A stretch of DNA of 64,000 nt from an uncultured Alphaproteobacteria bacterium. GTDB taxonomy: Bacteria > Pseudomonadota > Alphaproteobacteria > UBA11222. The notes beneath the pieces were generated by a model. The model had not been told where the DNA came from. It did not search any database and saw nothing but the letters and a program-made list of their open reading frames with translations. A program made the position numbers and the translations under genes. The stretch covers positions 42,961-106,960 of the forward strand of contig CAMYID010000022.1 of assembly GCA_947258435.1 (NCBI GenBank), written 5' to 3'. Below, piece by piece: positions 1 to 10,069 of this stretch. Within the stretch, counting starts at the first letter, position 1. Each line of letters begins with the position of its first letter.

Positions 1-1775
1 AGACGCAGATAATTCGGCGTGACCTCGACAAGTTCGTCATCATCGATATAGGCAATCGCCTGCTCGAGACTGAGTGGACGGGGCGGGCGCAACCGCACCG
101 CATCATCCTTGCCCGCCGCGCGAATATTGGTCAGTTGCTTGCCTTTGATCGGATTAACATCCAGATCATTGCCGCGGCTATGTTCGCCGATGATCATTCC
201 CTTATAGACCTGCGTACCCGGCGCGATCAGCAGTTCACCCCGCTCTTCAAGGTTCCACAAGGCATAGGCAACAGATTTGCCGTCCGAGTTGGCAATCAGC
301 ACCCCGTTCCGCCGCCCCTGGATCGGCCCCTTATAGGGGGCATATTCATGAAAGGCGCGATAGAGAATCCCCGTACCACGGGTATCGGTCAGAAATTCGC
401 CCTGATAACCGATCAGCCCGCGTGAGGGGCAATGCAGAACGATTCGGGTCTTACCCGCGCCCGAGGGGCGCATATCGCGCAGTTCGCCACGCCGCTCGGC
501 GAGTTTTTCGATGACGATGCCGGAAAATTCATCATCCACATCGATCTGCACTTCCTCGACAGGCTCAAGCCTTGCGCCGGTTTCAGGATCCTCGCGGAAC
601 AGCACACGCGGCCGGCTGATCGACAGTTCAAAACCCTCGCGCCGCATCGTTTCAATCAGAATCCCAAGCTGTAATTCGCCGCGACCGGCAACCTCGAAGG
701 CGTCTTTCTGTTCTGTCTCGCGGATCTTGATGGCGACATTGCCTTCCGCCTCCGCCAGCAACCGCTCGCGGATCACCCGGCTTTGCACCTTGTCCCCATC
801 CTGCCCGGCAAAGGGCGAATCATTGGGCAGGAAGGTGACGGCAATCGTTGGCGGATCAACCGCTTCGGCCGGGATGGGCGTATCGATCGACGGATCGCAC
901 AAGGTATCCGACACGGTTGCCTTGGAAAAACCGGCCAGCGCGACGATATCCCCCGCTGACGCGGTATCGACACTCACCCGCTCAAGCCCGCGAAAGGCCA
1001 GCACCTTGCTGACCCGCGCGCTATCCACCTTGTTCCCGGCAAGATTGATCGCCCTGAAATTCTGATTGGGCCGCACGGTTCCGCTTTCGATCCGGCCGGT
1101 CAGAATGCGGCCCAGAAAGGGGTCCGATTCCAGCAGGGTGACCAGCATTGAAAAGGGCGCATCGGCACGTTCGGTTGCGGCACTTCTGGGTGCGGGGACA
1201 TAATCGAGGATCAGATCGAACAGCTCTTCCATCCCCTGATCATCCTTGCGGCCTGGCTCGCTGCCCGCCCAACCCTCTTTGGCCGAGGCAAATAGCTGCG
1301 GGAAATCAAGCTGCTCGTCACTTGCATCGAGTGCCGCAAAAAGATCGAACACCTCATCAAATGCAGCATGCCCGCGTGCGTCGGGCCGGTCGATTTTATT
1401 GACGACAACAATCGGCTTAAGGCCGAGCCCCAAAGCTTTCGCGGTCACGAATTTGGTCTGCGGCATCGGGCCTTCGGCCGCATCGACAAGCAACAGCACC
1501 CCATCCACCATGGAGAGGATACGCTCCACCTCGCCGCCGAAATCCGCATGGCCCGGCGTATCGATGATATTGATGCGCGTATCGCGCCACATCACGCTTG
1601 TGCACTTGGCCAGAATGGTGATGCCGCGCTCGCGCTCCAGATCGTTGGAATCCATGGCGCGTTCGGCCACCTGCTGATTGGCGCGAAAGGTACCGCTTTG
1701 CTTGAGCAGCTGATCGACCAGCGTTGTCTTGCCATGATCGACATGGGCAATGATCGCGATATTTCTTAATGACAT
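1..1775 (-). CDS. typA: Ribosome-associated GTPase TypA/BipA, 3' end cut by window edge
   Basis: TypA/BipA is a translational GTPase that binds the ribosome and helps 50S assembly and stress adaptation. The frame is open from the ATG at 1773-1775 to the left edge, giving about 591 of roughly 605 residues, so only the last dozen or so residues and the stop are missing. GTPase motifs are intact: G1 AHVDHGKTT (10-18), G2 RERGITI (48-54), G3 DTPGH (72-76), G4 NKID (126-129). The visible C-terminus reads [10 protein letters not shown], typical of TypA. A promoter-like pair lies upstream (1844-1872); no strong Shine-Dalgarno is visible. It stands downstream of gshB on the same strand. Confidence 0.95.
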   Translation of the reverse strand, partial: MSLRNIAIIAHVDHGKTTLVDQLLKQSGTFRANQQVAERAMDSNDLERERGITILAKCTSVMWRDTRINIIDTPGHADFGGEVERILSMVDGVLLLVDAAEGPMPQTKFVTAKALGLGLKPIVVVNKIDRPDARGHAAFDEVFDLFAALDASDEQLDFPQLFASAKEGWAGSEPGRKDDQGMEELFDLILDYVPAPRSAATERADAPFSMLVTLLESDPFLGRILTGRIESGTVRPNQNFRAINLAGNKVDSARVSKVLAFRGLERVSVDTASAGDIVALAGFSKATVSDTLCDPSIDTPIPAEAVDPPTIAVTFLPNDSPFAGQDGDKVQSRVIRERLLAEAEGNVAIKIRETEQKDAFEVAGRGELQLGILIETMRREGFELSISRPRVLFREDPETGARLEPVEEVQIDVDDEFSGIVIEKLAERRGELRDMRPSGAGKTRIVLHCPSRGLIGYQGEFLTDTRGTGILYRAFHEYAPYKGPIQGRRNGVLIANSDGKSVAYALWNLEERGELLIAPGTQVYKGMIIGEHSRGNDLDVNPIKGKQLTNIRAAGKDDAVRLRPPRPLSLEQAIAYIDDDELVEVTPNYLR

Positions 1776-1843
1776 GGAGAAGATGAATTTCCGCTAGGCC
1801 CGGTTTCGCAGCGGGCAAGGTGAAGGCGACACTGTAGCGCGCA

Positions 1844-1872
1844 GGGATAGCCCGCCACGCGCGCGCCCGCAA
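1844..1872 (-). promoter_or_regulatory. Candidate sigma-70 promoter for typA
   Basis: Read on the minus strand, TTGCGG (1867-1872) is followed after 17 bp by TATCCC (1844-1849). The spacing is ideal, the -35 is good and the -10 is moderate. It lies about 70 bp upstream of the typA ATG, in the only gap between gshB and typA. Prediction by eye. Confidence 0.4.
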
Positions 1873-1899
1873 GTCCGATCCGCCGCCGCGCGAAAAAGC

Positions 1900-2838
1900 C
1901 TAGCGGCGTGATTCGATTGCATCCCAGACAAGCGCTGCGATATCGGCGCCCCCGAAGCGCTTGACCTCCTGAATGCCGGTCGGTGAGGTGACATTGATTT
2001 CAGTCAGATAAGGGCCGATCACGTCGATCCCGACGAAGATCAGTCCATTGCGTTTCAGGGTCGGACCGATTGCCGCGCAAATTTCCCGATCGCGGGCGGT
2101 CAGCCCGGTCGGTTCGGGGCGTCCCCCGACATGCATATTGGACCGGGTTTCACCTTTTGCCGGCACGCGGTTGATCGCGCCAACCGGTTCGCCATCCACC
2201 AGAATGATGCGCTTGTCGCCGCGCCGGACATCGGGCAGATATTTCTGGACGATCATCGGTTCGCGATAGAACTGGCTGAACACATCCATCAGGGAATTCA
2301 GATTCTCGTCCTCCGGCGTGACCCGAAAGACCCCCTCCCCGCCATTGCCGTAAAGCGGTTTGATGATGATGTCGTTATACCGCGCACGAAAGGCCCGCAC
2401 CTCCTCGGGATCATTTGTGATCAGGGTCGCGGGCATAAGCTCGGGAAAATTGGTGACCAGCAGCTTTTCGGGCGCGTTGCGCACCTGGCCGGGATCGTTG
2501 ACCACAAGGGTTCTCGGATGAATATGCTCAAGAATATGGGTGGCTGTGATATAGCCCATATCGAAAGGCGGATCCTGACGCATCAGCACCGTATCGAACT
2601 CACGCAGATGAACCATCTCCTGCTCGCCCAGGGTGAAATGATTGCCCGCCTCGCGCCGCACGGTCAGGGCATGGCCCTTGGCGATGACTTCACTCTCGCG
2701 CAGGCTGAGATGCTGCGGCAGATAGTAAAACAGCATATGCCCGCGCGCCTGCGCCTCAAGCGCCAGCGCGAAACTGCTGTCGCCATTGATATCGATCCCG
2801 GCAACCGGATCCATCTGGATTGCTACTTTCAAGCTCAT
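1900..2838 (-). CDS. gshB: Glutathione synthetase
   Basis: GshB joins gamma-glutamylcysteine and glycine using ATP, the second step of glutathione synthesis in the cytosol. The 312-residue product has the family's usual length. The N-terminal part opens with [11 protein letters not shown]. An ATP-grasp core follows, with [15 protein letters not shown] around 155-170 and [21 protein letters not shown] around 200-220. The C-terminus contains [21 protein letters not shown], the metal-binding part of the active site. The ATG at 2836-2838 is preceded by AGAAAGAG. It belongs to the rsmI-yraN-BON-gshB cluster common in alphaproteobacteria, here interrupted by a SirB1-family gene. Confidence 0.95.
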   Translation of the reverse strand: MSLKVAIQMDPVAGIDINGDSSFALALEAQARGHMLFYYLPQHLSLRESEVIAKGHALTVRREAGNHFTLGEQEMVHLREFDTVLMRQDPPFDMGYITATHILEHIHPRTLVVNDPGQVRNAPEKLLVTNFPELMPATLITNDPEEVRAFRARYNDIIIKPLYGNGGEGVFRVTPEDENLNSLMDVFSQFYREPMIVQKYLPDVRRGDKRIILVDGEPVGAINRVPAKGETRSNMHVGGRPEPTGLTARDREICAAIGPTLKRNGLIFVGIDVIGPYLTEINVTSPTGIQEVKRFGGADIAALVWDAIESRR

Positions 2839-2957
2839 CTCTTTCTCTGTCGCGCCAACGGGCTCTGCCGCGCTGGCGGGCGGGTTGGGCAGCCTTTCGA
2901 CCTGGCAATCCGGACTTCATCAGCGCCGGCCATGGCAGGGTTTTCCATCCAGTCTGG

Positions 2958-3854
2958 TCAGTTAAGGTGCTGACGCAGTTTTTCGAGCGCGACCTCGGCA
3001 AATTTTCGCAACTTCGGGTCCTGCGCATGGGTCCGGCACTGCCCCATCGATTCGATCGCCCCGCCAATATTGCCGCGCCGGGCCCGGATCATCCCCTGCT
3101 CATGCCACATCATCGCCTCTTTCGGCGCAATCATGAGCATACGCGTCAGGATTTCGTCGGTCCGCGCCAGATCCTGCGCCGCCACCGCGCGCGCCTTGAT
3201 ATTGTTGAGCAGCCGCAACAAAAGGGCGTGATCGCTGACCGGTTCATAGAATTCAGGCTTCAGCTCCGCCGTGCCGCCACCAAAATATTTCAGCAATTCA
3301 CGCAGATCATTGGGCGCGAGAATTTTCCCGCCATTGAAAGGATCGAGAATGCATCGCGCTGCGCCATGGCCAAGCCGGATCAGGAAATGCGCCGGGAAGT
3401 TAATCCCCTCACATTGCCACCCCTGAGCACGCGCCGCCGCGATGTAAAGCAGCGCCAGCGCCACGGGCAGGCCCTTGCGCCGCTCGATCACCTGGATAAG
3501 ATCGGCATTGCGCATATCCTCGTAATTTTCCCAATCCCCCTGATAGCCGAATTGCTGCCCCAATGTGGTAGCCAGCGCCGTCGCCCGGGCGGTCAGATCG
3601 TCGGGGTCTGCGCAATTGACGGCAACCGCTTTGTTCAGTTCCTCCAGATGCGCGTAATAGGGAAACAAAGAGGTCTCAGGCGCATCGAGTGCGGCGAGCG
3701 CCAGTCCCGCCGTCCCCAGATCCAGCCCCTGATCGGGGGCGGTATTGCCCACCGCACGCAACATGGTGCGCAACGCCTCGGCCTCCGCCCCGGCTTTCGC
3801 ACCGGGCTGCCCGGCGAAATCTTCGCGCGAAAAATCTTCTTCATCCATATACAA
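2958..3854 (-). CDS. SirB1-family transglutaminase-like/TPR protein
   Basis: The 298-residue protein fits the SirB1 family, which joins a transglutaminase-like core to TPR-like repeats. Around residues 125-175 it has RRKGLPVALALLYIAAARAQGW and then GINFPAHFLIRL and ILDPFNGG, the usual SirB1 core with its conserved GLP and DPF motifs. The C-terminal third (DHALLLRLLNNIKARAV onward) is helical and repeat-like. Biochemical function is not established for the family. A role in protein-protein interaction or peptide cleavage is only inferred. It sits between the BON lipoprotein gene and gshB on the same strand, with a 119-bp gap to gshB. Confidence 0.85.
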   Translation of the reverse strand: MYMDEEDFSREDFAGQPGAKAGAEAEALRTMLRAVGNTAPDQGLDLGTAGLALAALDAPETSLFPYYAHLEELNKAVAVNCADPDDLTARATALATTLGQQFGYQGDWENYEDMRNADLIQVIERRKGLPVALALLYIAAARAQGWQCEGINFPAHFLIRLGHGAARCILDPFNGGKILAPNDLRELLKYFGGGTAELKPEFYEPVSDHALLLRLLNNIKARAVAAQDLARTDEILTRMLMIAPKEAMMWHEQGMIRARRGNIGGAIESMGQCRTHAQDPKLRKFAEVALEKLRQHLN

Positions 3855-3907
3855 AGTCTAGCGCAAGGCGAGGGTGAAAGGGAAATTTTGCCGCATGACC
3901 CTTGCGG

Positions 3908-4573
3908 TCAGCTTTGCGGTTGCGGCCGCTCCTGCTTTGTCCGCACATGGCTGACCACACGCTTCACACCCCGGATATTCCGGGCATAATTTGTCACCCG
4001 TTCAAGCTCATCGGCGCTGCGTGCGATCCCCAGCAGATAGACCGAACCATTCACCGTCTCGACCGAATAATTGATGTCAAACACCTCCGAATCAGTCAGC
4101 ATTCTGGTGCGGATCTGAGTGGTGATCCAGCTATCCTTGGCAAAGTTCACGATGCTTGAACGGTCAACGATCTGCAGTTCATTGATCACCTCTGTCACGC
4201 CGGCGGACCGCCACGCGACCATCGTTGCTGTTACCCTGTCATCGGGCGTGGGCACCGTGCCGGTCAGCAGAACGCGGCCTTCCAGAACCTCAACGCCGAC
4301 CTTGCGGAACAGCAGCTCATCCTGCTTCAGCAGCAATGCCTTGATATTGAACTGCGTGGTCGTGTCATCCACCGCATTGCCGACGGACCGTTCCTGCGCC
4401 ACCGCTAACCCGGTGGTCGCAGCGGCACCGGCAACAGCGCCAGGCAGGGTGCAGCCCGACAGCAGCCCCGCGGTCGCCAGCAGCGCCGCAAGCGTTATCA
4501 ACGCATGCCCGCGCCCGGTCCGTCGGCGACCGTCTTTAAGCAAGACACCTTTTTTCAGGAGAAAACCCGTCAT
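3908..4573 (-). CDS. BON-domain outer-membrane lipoprotein (DolP/OsmY-like)
   Basis: A 221-residue lipoprotein with two BON domains, a fold that binds phospholipid in envelope proteins such as DolP. I start at the ATG at 4571-4573 (MTGFLLKKG), preceded by GAGGTGG. A longer frame would run into yraN. After a basic stretch comes a hydrophobic segment and the lipobox LLSGC. The BON repeats lie around residues 70-145 (KVGVEVLEGRVLLTGTV) and 150-215 (DINYSVETVNGSVYLLG). It lies between yraN and the SirB1 gene on the same strand, as in many alphaproteobacteria. A role in outer-membrane integrity is inferred from the family. Confidence 0.85.
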   Translation of the reverse strand: MTGFLLKKGVLLKDGRRRTGRGHALITLAALLATAGLLSGCTLPGAVAGAAATTGLAVAQERSVGNAVDDTTTQFNIKALLLKQDELLFRKVGVEVLEGRVLLTGTVPTPDDRVTATMVAWRSAGVTEVINELQIVDRSSIVNFAKDSWITTQIRTRMLTDSEVFDINYSVETVNGSVYLLGIARSADELERVTNYARNIRGVKRVVSHVRTKQERPQPQS

Positions 4574-4617
4574 AACCACCTCATCCACTCGTTCCCTGCC
4601 CGGTCTGATACCGGTTG

Positions 4618-5016
4618 TCACACCCGCCATGCATCTTTGAGATGTTGCGGTAATATATGCCGCCACGACCGGATTCGCGAGCGATCCGCAGTGACCCACA
4701 TCACATCAAAGCGCCAATCGTACTGCGCCAGCTGCGGGTGGTAAGCCATAAACTGTTCCGTCGCGCGGGTGATACGCCGCTGCTGCCGCCGCGTCACCGA
4801 TAACACTGCCGCGGCCGCGCTGTCGCGTGCCTTCACCTCAATTGCTGCGATCACCCGGCCCCGTTGCGCAACGATATCGATCTCCCCCACCCCGCAACGA
4901 TAGCGGCGCGCCAGGATCCGGTAGCCGCGCGCGCGCAGCGAGAGCACACATAACCACTCCGCATCCAGCCCGCGACGATAGGCGCGCTGCCTTTTTCCCT
5001 CCCGCGCACGCCCCAC
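4618..5016 (-). CDS. yraN: YraN/UPF0102 family endonuclease-fold protein
   Basis: YraN proteins carry a small restriction-endonuclease-like fold. Their cellular role is not settled. The 132-residue product contains the hallmark GEIDIVAQRGRVIAAIEVKAR (about 44-64), where E, D and the E-x-K pair form the predicted metal site. Arg-rich helices surround it. The start lies 8 bp downstream of the rsmI stop, so the two are probably cotranscribed and translationally linked, the usual rsmI-yraN arrangement. Confidence 0.88.
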   Translation of the reverse strand: MGRAREGKRQRAYRRGLDAEWLCVLSLRARGYRILARRYRCGVGEIDIVAQRGRVIAAIEVKARDSAAAAVLSVTRRQQRRITRATEQFMAYHPQLAQYDWRFDVMWVTADRSRIRSWRHILPQHLKDAWRV

Positions 5017-5024
5017 GGGACAGG

Positions 5025-5945
5025 TTAATCCTGCCCGCTCAGCGCCAGCGCGCGCGCATAGACCTGCTTGCGCGGCAATCCGGTATCAGCTGTCACACGG
5101 GCGACCGCTTCCTTCAGCCGATACCGCGCAAGCTCTGCCTGAAGCCTGCTGTCCAGATCGCTTTCCAGCATATCGCCTGTCTGCCCCGGCACCGCTTCGG
5201 GACTGTCAATCAGAATGACAATCTCGCCCTTCGGCGGACCATCTGCGCCATAACGTTGCGCAAGTCCGGAGAGACTGCCGCGCACCACCTCCTCAAAAAA
5301 TTTGCTGAGTTCGCGCGCCACCGCCGCCGGCCGGTCTCCGAATATCTCGGCCATATCGGCAAGACTGGCTGCAAGACGCCGCGGCGATTCGAAAAAGATC
5401 AGTGTGCCGGGCACCGCGGCAAGCTGCCGAAGCTGCGCCTTGCGCGCGGCCTGACGCGGCGGCAGGAAACCGGCAAAGAAAAACCGGTCTGTCGGCAGGC
5501 CCGACAGGCTGAGCGCCATAACGGGCGCGCAGGCACCGGGCAGAGCCGACACATGCAGCCCCTCGGCCACCGCCATGCGCACAAGCTTATAGCCCGGATC
5601 GGAGATAAGCGGTGTGCCCGCATCACTGACAAGCGCGATCCGCGCACCGTCGCGCAAACGCGCGATAATCGCGGTGCGTACCGGGGCGGCACTGTGATCG
5701 TGATAGCTTTGGGTCGGCGTCGCGACCCCGTAATGCTGCAACAGTCTGGCGGTGGCGCGCCTGTCCTCGCACATGATCACATCGCAGCCGCGCAGGGTCT
5801 CAAGGGCGCGCAGGGTAATATCGCCAAGATTGCCGATCGGTGTCGCCACAAGATAGAGCCCTGGCGGCAGTTTACTTGCCTCATCGCGGAGACTAGTCTC
5901 CGGCCTGGCCTGTTGCTTGTCCTGGAGTTTGCGCTGTGAATTCAT
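5025..5945 (-). CDS. rsmI: 16S rRNA (cytidine1402-2'-O)-methyltransferase RsmI
   Basis: RsmI methylates the 2'-OH of C1402 in 16S rRNA using SAM. The 306-residue protein contains the family signature LYLVATPIGNLGDIT near residue 32, then CEDRR, LVSDAGTPLISDPG around 105-118, and LPGACAPVMAL. These belong to the tetrapyrrole-methylase fold. The ATG used (5943-5945) overlaps the GTG start of the divergent lpoA-like gene by 10 bp. A start closer to the conserved core is possible because the first 30 residues are poorly conserved in the family. yraN follows immediately. Confidence 0.93.
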   Translation of the reverse strand: MNSQRKLQDKQQARPETSLRDEASKLPPGLYLVATPIGNLGDITLRALETLRGCDVIMCEDRRATARLLQHYGVATPTQSYHDHSAAPVRTAIIARLRDGARIALVSDAGTPLISDPGYKLVRMAVAEGLHVSALPGACAPVMALSLSGLPTDRFFFAGFLPPRQAARKAQLRQLAAVPGTLIFFESPRRLAASLADMAEIFGDRPAAVARELSKFFEEVVRGSLSGLAQRYGADGPPKGEIVILIDSPEAVPGQTGDMLESDLDSRLQAELARYRLKEAVARVTADTGLPRKQVYARALALSGQD

Positions 5946-7432
5946 TCCGGCAAATCGTTTCCGTTTTCACCCGGTTGTATCGAGATCCCCAAATTAGCAA
6001 ATTTCCGCGCCTGATCCCCGTTATTTTCGCATGCGCTCTCACCGCCTGCGCGCAACAGCCGCCTTTTGCCGCACCGCCAACCGAGGCACCCGCCGCCCCG
6101 GCCACGTCGTCAGCCGGCAAAGCTCAACCCCCGATACCGCAATTCCCGCCCCTGCTGTCGCAACCCGTTCCTCAGGCCGCGACACAAGCACAGATACAGG
6201 CGCAAATACAGGCACAGGCGGATCGGAGGGCTGCCCTGACACAATCGCCGGCATTACGCCCCCCTGCGTCAGAAAATGCCCCGATCCGTGTCGGTTTGCT
6301 GCTGCCCCTGTCTGGCCCGCATGCCGCACTGGGCAATGCGTTGCTGCAGGCCGCACAGCTTGCCCTGTTCGATTTCGGCGATCCGCGCCTGTTTCTGCTG
6401 CCGCGCGATACAGCGGGCACGCCCGAAGGGGCGGCGCGCGCGACTGAAAACCTGATCGCGGAAGGGGCAGAAGTGCTGCTTGGGCCCGTATTTTCCGATG
6501 CGGTCACAGCCGCGGCAGACCCTGCGCGGCGCAACGGGCTCAACGTCATCGCCTTCTCAACCGACAGAAATGTGGCGGGCGGTAATGTCTTCCTGCTCAG
6601 CTTTTTGCCCGAACAGGAGGTTGAGCGGATCATCAGCTACACCCGGCAACAGGATATCTGGCGATTTGCCGCGCTGATCCCGGAGACCGCCTATGGCGAT
6701 CGAATCGAAGAAGCATTTCGGCAGAATGCAGGCAATGCCGCGTCAATACTGCCGGGGATGACCGACCCTCCCCGCATCGCCCATTACTGGAACACGCCCG
6801 AAGCGATGCATGATTCCGCCAAAAGGATCGCCGATTATGAGGAACGCCGTCTGGCGCTCGCAGAACAGATCGAGCTTCTTGAAGAAAGCGCAGACCCCTT
6901 CGCCAAGGAAGCGCTGGAAGAGCTGAAGCGCCGCGAGACGCTGGGCGATGTCGACTATGACGCCATCCTGATCGCCGAGGGTGGCGCGGCACTTCGCGCA
7001 CTCGCGCCCTTGCTGCCCTATTACGATGTCGACCCCTCGAAAGTGAAATTTCTGGGTACAGGGCTATGGAACGACCCCTCAATTCACCAGGAACCGGCCC
7101 TGATTGGCGGCTGGTTCCCCGCACCGCAACCCGAAGCGGCGGCCCGTTTCCGGTCAGAAATGCAGACCGTCTATGGCGCACACCCGCCGCCTGTGGCCGC
7201 GCTGGCCTATGACGCTATCGCACTGACCGCGGTATTGGCGCGCAACCCCTCAGCCACGACATTCAGCCGGCAGGCCCTGACCAACCCCGACGGATTTGTC
7301 GGGGTGAACGGATTGTTCCGGTTTCGCGAAAACGGATTATCCGAGCGCGGACTGGCGGTGCTTGAGGTTATCAAAACCGGGACACGGGTCATCGACCCCG
7401 CACCCACACGCTTCGATCCGGTGCTGCGTTAA
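5936..7432 (+). CDS. Penicillin-binding-protein activator (LppC/LpoA-like) lipoprotein
   Basis: A 498-residue lipoprotein of the LppC/LpoA family (periplasmic-binding-protein fold), which in enterobacteria activates a peptidoglycan synthase from the outer membrane. The start is GTG at 5936-5938. A hydrophobic segment ends in the lipobox LTAC near residue 38. A low-complexity Pro/Ala/Gln linker follows to about residue 105, including a QAQIQAQIQAQ repeat. The binding-protein fold starts with IRVGLLLPLSGPHAALG. An acidic helical insert (about 285-330) interrupts the second lobe. It diverges from rsmI with overlapping starts and converges on hemW with only 8 bp between stops. Partner enzyme is inferred only. 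Confidence 0.85.
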   Translation: MNSFRQIVSVFTRLYRDPQISKFPRLIPVIFACALTACAQQPPFAAPPTEAPAAPATSSAGKAQPPIPQFPPLLSQPVPQAATQAQIQAQIQAQADRRAALTQSPALRPPASENAPIRVGLLLPLSGPHAALGNALLQAAQLALFDFGDPRLFLLPRDTAGTPEGAARATENLIAEGAEVLLGPVFSDAVTAAADPARRNGLNVIAFSTDRNVAGGNVFLLSFLPEQEVERIISYTRQQDIWRFAALIPETAYGDRIEEAFRQNAGNAASILPGMTDPPRIAHYWNTPEAMHDSAKRIADYEERRLALAEQIELLEESADPFAKEALEELKRRETLGDVDYDAILIAEGGAALRALAPLLPYYDVDPSKVKFLGTGLWNDPSIHQEPALIGGWFPAPQPEAAARFRSEMQTVYGAHPPPVAALAYDAIALTAVLARNPSATTFSRQALTNPDGFVGVNGLFRFRENGLSERGLAVLEVIKTGTRVIDPAPTRFDPVLR

Positions 7433-7440
7433 TCCACCGC

Positions 7441-8634
7441 TCAAACCGCAGCCGTCAGATCGCGTAATATGGCATCAAGCAACAACTGTCCCTGCGCCGT
7501 AACGCCGAGCCGGTCACCGCGCCGCCACAACAAACCATCATTTGAAAGCTGCATCATTCTGTCTTCCGGCAAGGGCGCACCGGCCAGCGCCGCATAGCGC
7601 GGCAACGAAATACCTTCCGCAAGACGCAATCCCATAATCAGCATCTCGCTTGCCTGCTCCTCCGGGCACAGAAGATGACGCGCCTCACGCCCGACACCGC
7701 TGTCGCGCACCGAGGCCAGCCATCTTTCCGGCTTGCGCAGATTGGCGGTCGCGATCCGCTGCCCGTCAACCGACAGCCGTCCATGGGCGCCCGGGCCGAT
7801 CCCCGCATAATCCCCGTAACGCCAATAGACAAGATTGTGGCGCGACTGACCGCCGGGCCGGGCATGATTGGAAATTTCATAGGCGGCGAGCCCGGCATCA
7901 GCGCAGATTTCCTGCGTCATCTCATAAAGAGCAGCCGCATGATCAGCATCGGCCGGCGTAAAGACACCGCGCGCCACCGCCCCCTCAAACCCCGTCCCCG
8001 GTTCGATCGTCAGCTGATAAAGCGACAGATGATCCCCGGCCAGCGTCAGGGCTTCACGCAGTTCCGCCTCCCAGGCCCGCGCGCTCTGATCCGGGCGTGC
8101 ATAGATCAGATCGAATGAAAAGCGGTCGAAATTCTCAGCCGCCAGATCAAGGGCCGCCCGCGCCTGCGCCACATCATGGCCGCGCCCCAGAAATCCGAGA
8201 TCGCGATCGCGCAACGCCTGAACCCCGAGCGACAACCGGTTGACACCTGCGGCACGGAAGCCCGCAAACCGGCCTGCCTCAACGCTTGTCGGATTGGCTT
8301 CAAGGGTGATTTCGGGTGCCTGGCCGTAGCCCCATAACATATCGATCTTCTCGATCACCGCCGCAACGCTCGCCACCGGCATGAGCGAGGGGGTGCCACC
8401 GCCGAAAAATACACTGTCGACCCGCCGCCCCCCTGTCTCGGCGGCGTGAAATTCAAGCTCCCTCAGCAGCGCATCGCGCCACACCGCCTGATCGACGGTC
8501 TCGCGCACATGGCTGTTGAAATCGCAATAAGGGCATTTGGACAGGCAAAAAGGCCAATGCACATAAACCGCAAAACCGGCGCGGTCTGCCTGGCCGTCGC
8601 CGGCGGGCGGTTCAGCTTGCGTGCGGGTCCGCAT
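7441..8634 (-). CDS. hemW: Radical SAM heme chaperone HemW
   Basis: HemW is a radical-SAM protein that carries heme to target enzymes. It is often mis-annotated as coproporphyrinogen III oxidase. The 397-residue product has [19 protein letters not shown] near residue 23-41, with the CxxxCxxC cluster motif followed by F, and then [16 protein letters not shown] and [11 protein letters not shown] as in the family. The HemW C-terminal domain follows ([13 protein letters not shown]). The first 23 codons overlap the 3' end of hemW-proximal rdgB in the standard hemW-rdgB-rph order, so translational coupling is likely. Confidence 0.93.
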   Translation of the reverse strand: MRTRTQAEPPAGDGQADRAGFAVYVHWPFCLSKCPYCDFNSHVRETVDQAVWRDALLRELEFHAAETGGRRVDSVFFGGGTPSLMPVASVAAVIEKIDMLWGYGQAPEITLEANPTSVEAGRFAGFRAAGVNRLSLGVQALRDRDLGFLGRGHDVAQARAALDLAAENFDRFSFDLIYARPDQSARAWEAELREALTLAGDHLSLYQLTIEPGTGFEGAVARGVFTPADADHAAALYEMTQEICADAGLAAYEISNHARPGGQSRHNLVYWRYGDYAGIGPGAHGRLSVDGQRIATANLRKPERWLASVRDSGVGREARHLLCPEEQASEMLIMGLRLAEGISLPRYAALAGAPLPEDRMMQLSNDGLLWRRGDRLGVTAQGQLLLDAILRDLTAAV

Positions 8635-9247
8635 CGGCTTGCGGAAAGCAGGCGGCGATCAGCTGTGCGAACGCCACCGCGCGGTGACTGATGGCATGTT
8701 TGGCATCGGGCACCATCTCCCCAAAGCTCAGCTTGTGGCCATCGGGGACGAAAACCGGATCATAGCCAAATCCCCTGTCGCCGCGTTTGGGAAAGACAAG
8801 CTGCCCATGCACTTCCCCGACGAAGGTTTCGCAATGCCCGTCAGGCCAGGCCAGCGAAAGCGCGCAGACGAAATAAGCGCGCCGATCCTTTTCCGCAGTG
8901 CCGCGCGCGTCCAGCTCGCGCTCGATCCGCGCCATGGCAACATCGAAATCCTTCTCCGGCCCGGCCCAGCGGGCGGAATAGATCCCCGGTGCCCCGTCAA
9001 GCGCCATCACACATAGCCCCGAATCATCCGCCAGCGCGGGAAGCTGCGCGGCCTGGGCGGCGGCATGGGCTTTCAGCGCGGCGTTTTCGGCAAATGTCTG
9101 CCCTGTTTCTTCGGGCTCGGGCAGCCCCAGCTCGCCTGCCGACCGAACATCAATGGCAAAAGGGCGCAGCAGATCGGAAATCTCCCGCACCTTGCCCGCA
9201 TTATGGCTGGCGACAATCAGCGTTGATCCGTCGAACCGGCGCGCCAT
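8612..9247 (-). CDS. rdgB: dITP/XTP pyrophosphatase (RdgB/HAM1)
   Basis: RdgB hydrolyses deaminated purine nucleotides (dITP, dXTP) to monophosphates, keeping them out of DNA. The 211-residue protein has the N-terminal substrate loop [12 protein letters not shown] (about 12-23), [10 protein letters not shown], the DDSGL motif (about 75-79) and GFGYDPVF (about 159-166), all conserved in HAM1 proteins. It overlaps the start of hemW by 23 bp and lies 5 bp after rph, consistent with one transcript rph-rdgB-hemW. Confidence 0.95.
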   Translation of the reverse strand: MARRFDGSTLIVASHNAGKVREISDLLRPFAIDVRSAGELGLPEPEETGQTFAENAALKAHAAAQAAQLPALADDSGLCVMALDGAPGIYSARWAGPEKDFDVAMARIERELDARGTAEKDRRAYFVCALSLAWPDGHCETFVGEVHGQLVFPKRGDRGFGYDPVFVPDGHKLSFGEMVPDAKHAISHRAVAFAQLIAACFPQADADPHAS

Positions 9248-9252
9248 CGGCT

Positions 9253-9984
9253 TTAAAGCGCTTCAATCGCCGCCTGCTGCAAGGCGGTCAGCTCCGCAAT
9301 GCCCTGCTGCGCAAGCTTCAGCAGATCGAGAAACCGGGCTTCCGAAAATGGCACGGTTTCAGCGGTTCCCTGAATTTCCACAATACCGCCTTTGCCCGTG
9401 ATCACGAAGTTCGCATCCGCATCCGCCTCGCTGTCTTCAGGATAATCCAGATCAAGCACCGGCGCCCCGCGATAGATGCCGCAGGAAATGGCGGCCACCG
9501 AATCGATCATCGGCACCGCCTCGATCATGCCGCTTTTTTTCATCCCGGCGAAACACTGATAAAGCGCGACATAACCGCCGGTGATTGCAGCGGTCCGCGT
9601 GCCGCCATCCGCCTGTATGACATCGCAATCGACGACGATCTGCCGTTCCCCCATGCCTTCGAAACTCACAACCCCGCGCAAGGCACGACCGATCAGCCGC
9701 TGTATCTCAACCGTACGGCCCCCTTGTTTTCCGGCCGCCGCCTCGCGCCGCATGCGTTCATTGGTCGAACGCGGCAGCATGCCATATTCGGCGGTCACCC
9801 ACCCTTGTCCGCTATTGCGCAGAAATGGCGGCACCCGGTCTTCGAGGCTGGCGGTGCACAGCACATGGGTATTGCCAAACCGGGTAAAACACGAGCCTTC
9901 CGCCTGGCGCGAATAGCCCGGTTCCAGATCGATCTGACGCATTTCATCGGGGGCGCGGCCGGAGGGGCGTTCAATTGGCTGCAT
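9253..9984 (-). CDS. rph: Ribonuclease PH
   Basis: RNase PH is a phosphorolytic 3'-5' exoribonuclease that trims tRNA precursors. The 243-residue product opens with [11 protein letters not shown], then has [14 protein letters not shown], the phosphate-binding and RNA-binding motif [13 protein letters not shown], and [12 protein letters not shown] around residue 120, all diagnostic. It is the first gene of the rph-rdgB-hemW run and diverges from hrcA, with an 85-bp intergenic region that must hold both promoters. Confidence 0.96.
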   Translation of the reverse strand: MQPIERPSGRAPDEMRQIDLEPGYSRQAEGSCFTRFGNTHVLCTASLEDRVPPFLRNSGQGWVTAEYGMLPRSTNERMRREAAAGKQGGRTVEIQRLIGRALRGVVSFEGMGERQIVVDCDVIQADGGTRTAAITGGYVALYQCFAGMKKSGMIEAVPMIDSVAAISCGIYRGAPVLDLDYPEDSEADADANFVITGKGGIVEIQGTAETVPFSEARFLDLLKLAQQGIAELTALQQAAIEAL

Positions 9985-10069
9985 GAAGATTCCTTGATAT
10001 TTTGCGCAATTGGATAAATCTTACTATCACCCTTCTGTAACGTGCCGCTGGCGGGGGGTCCAGATAATC

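Noticed and set aside
2820..3989. A 389-codon plus-strand frame
   Set aside because: Antisense to the SirB1-family gene; low-complexity Arg-rich product without motifs.
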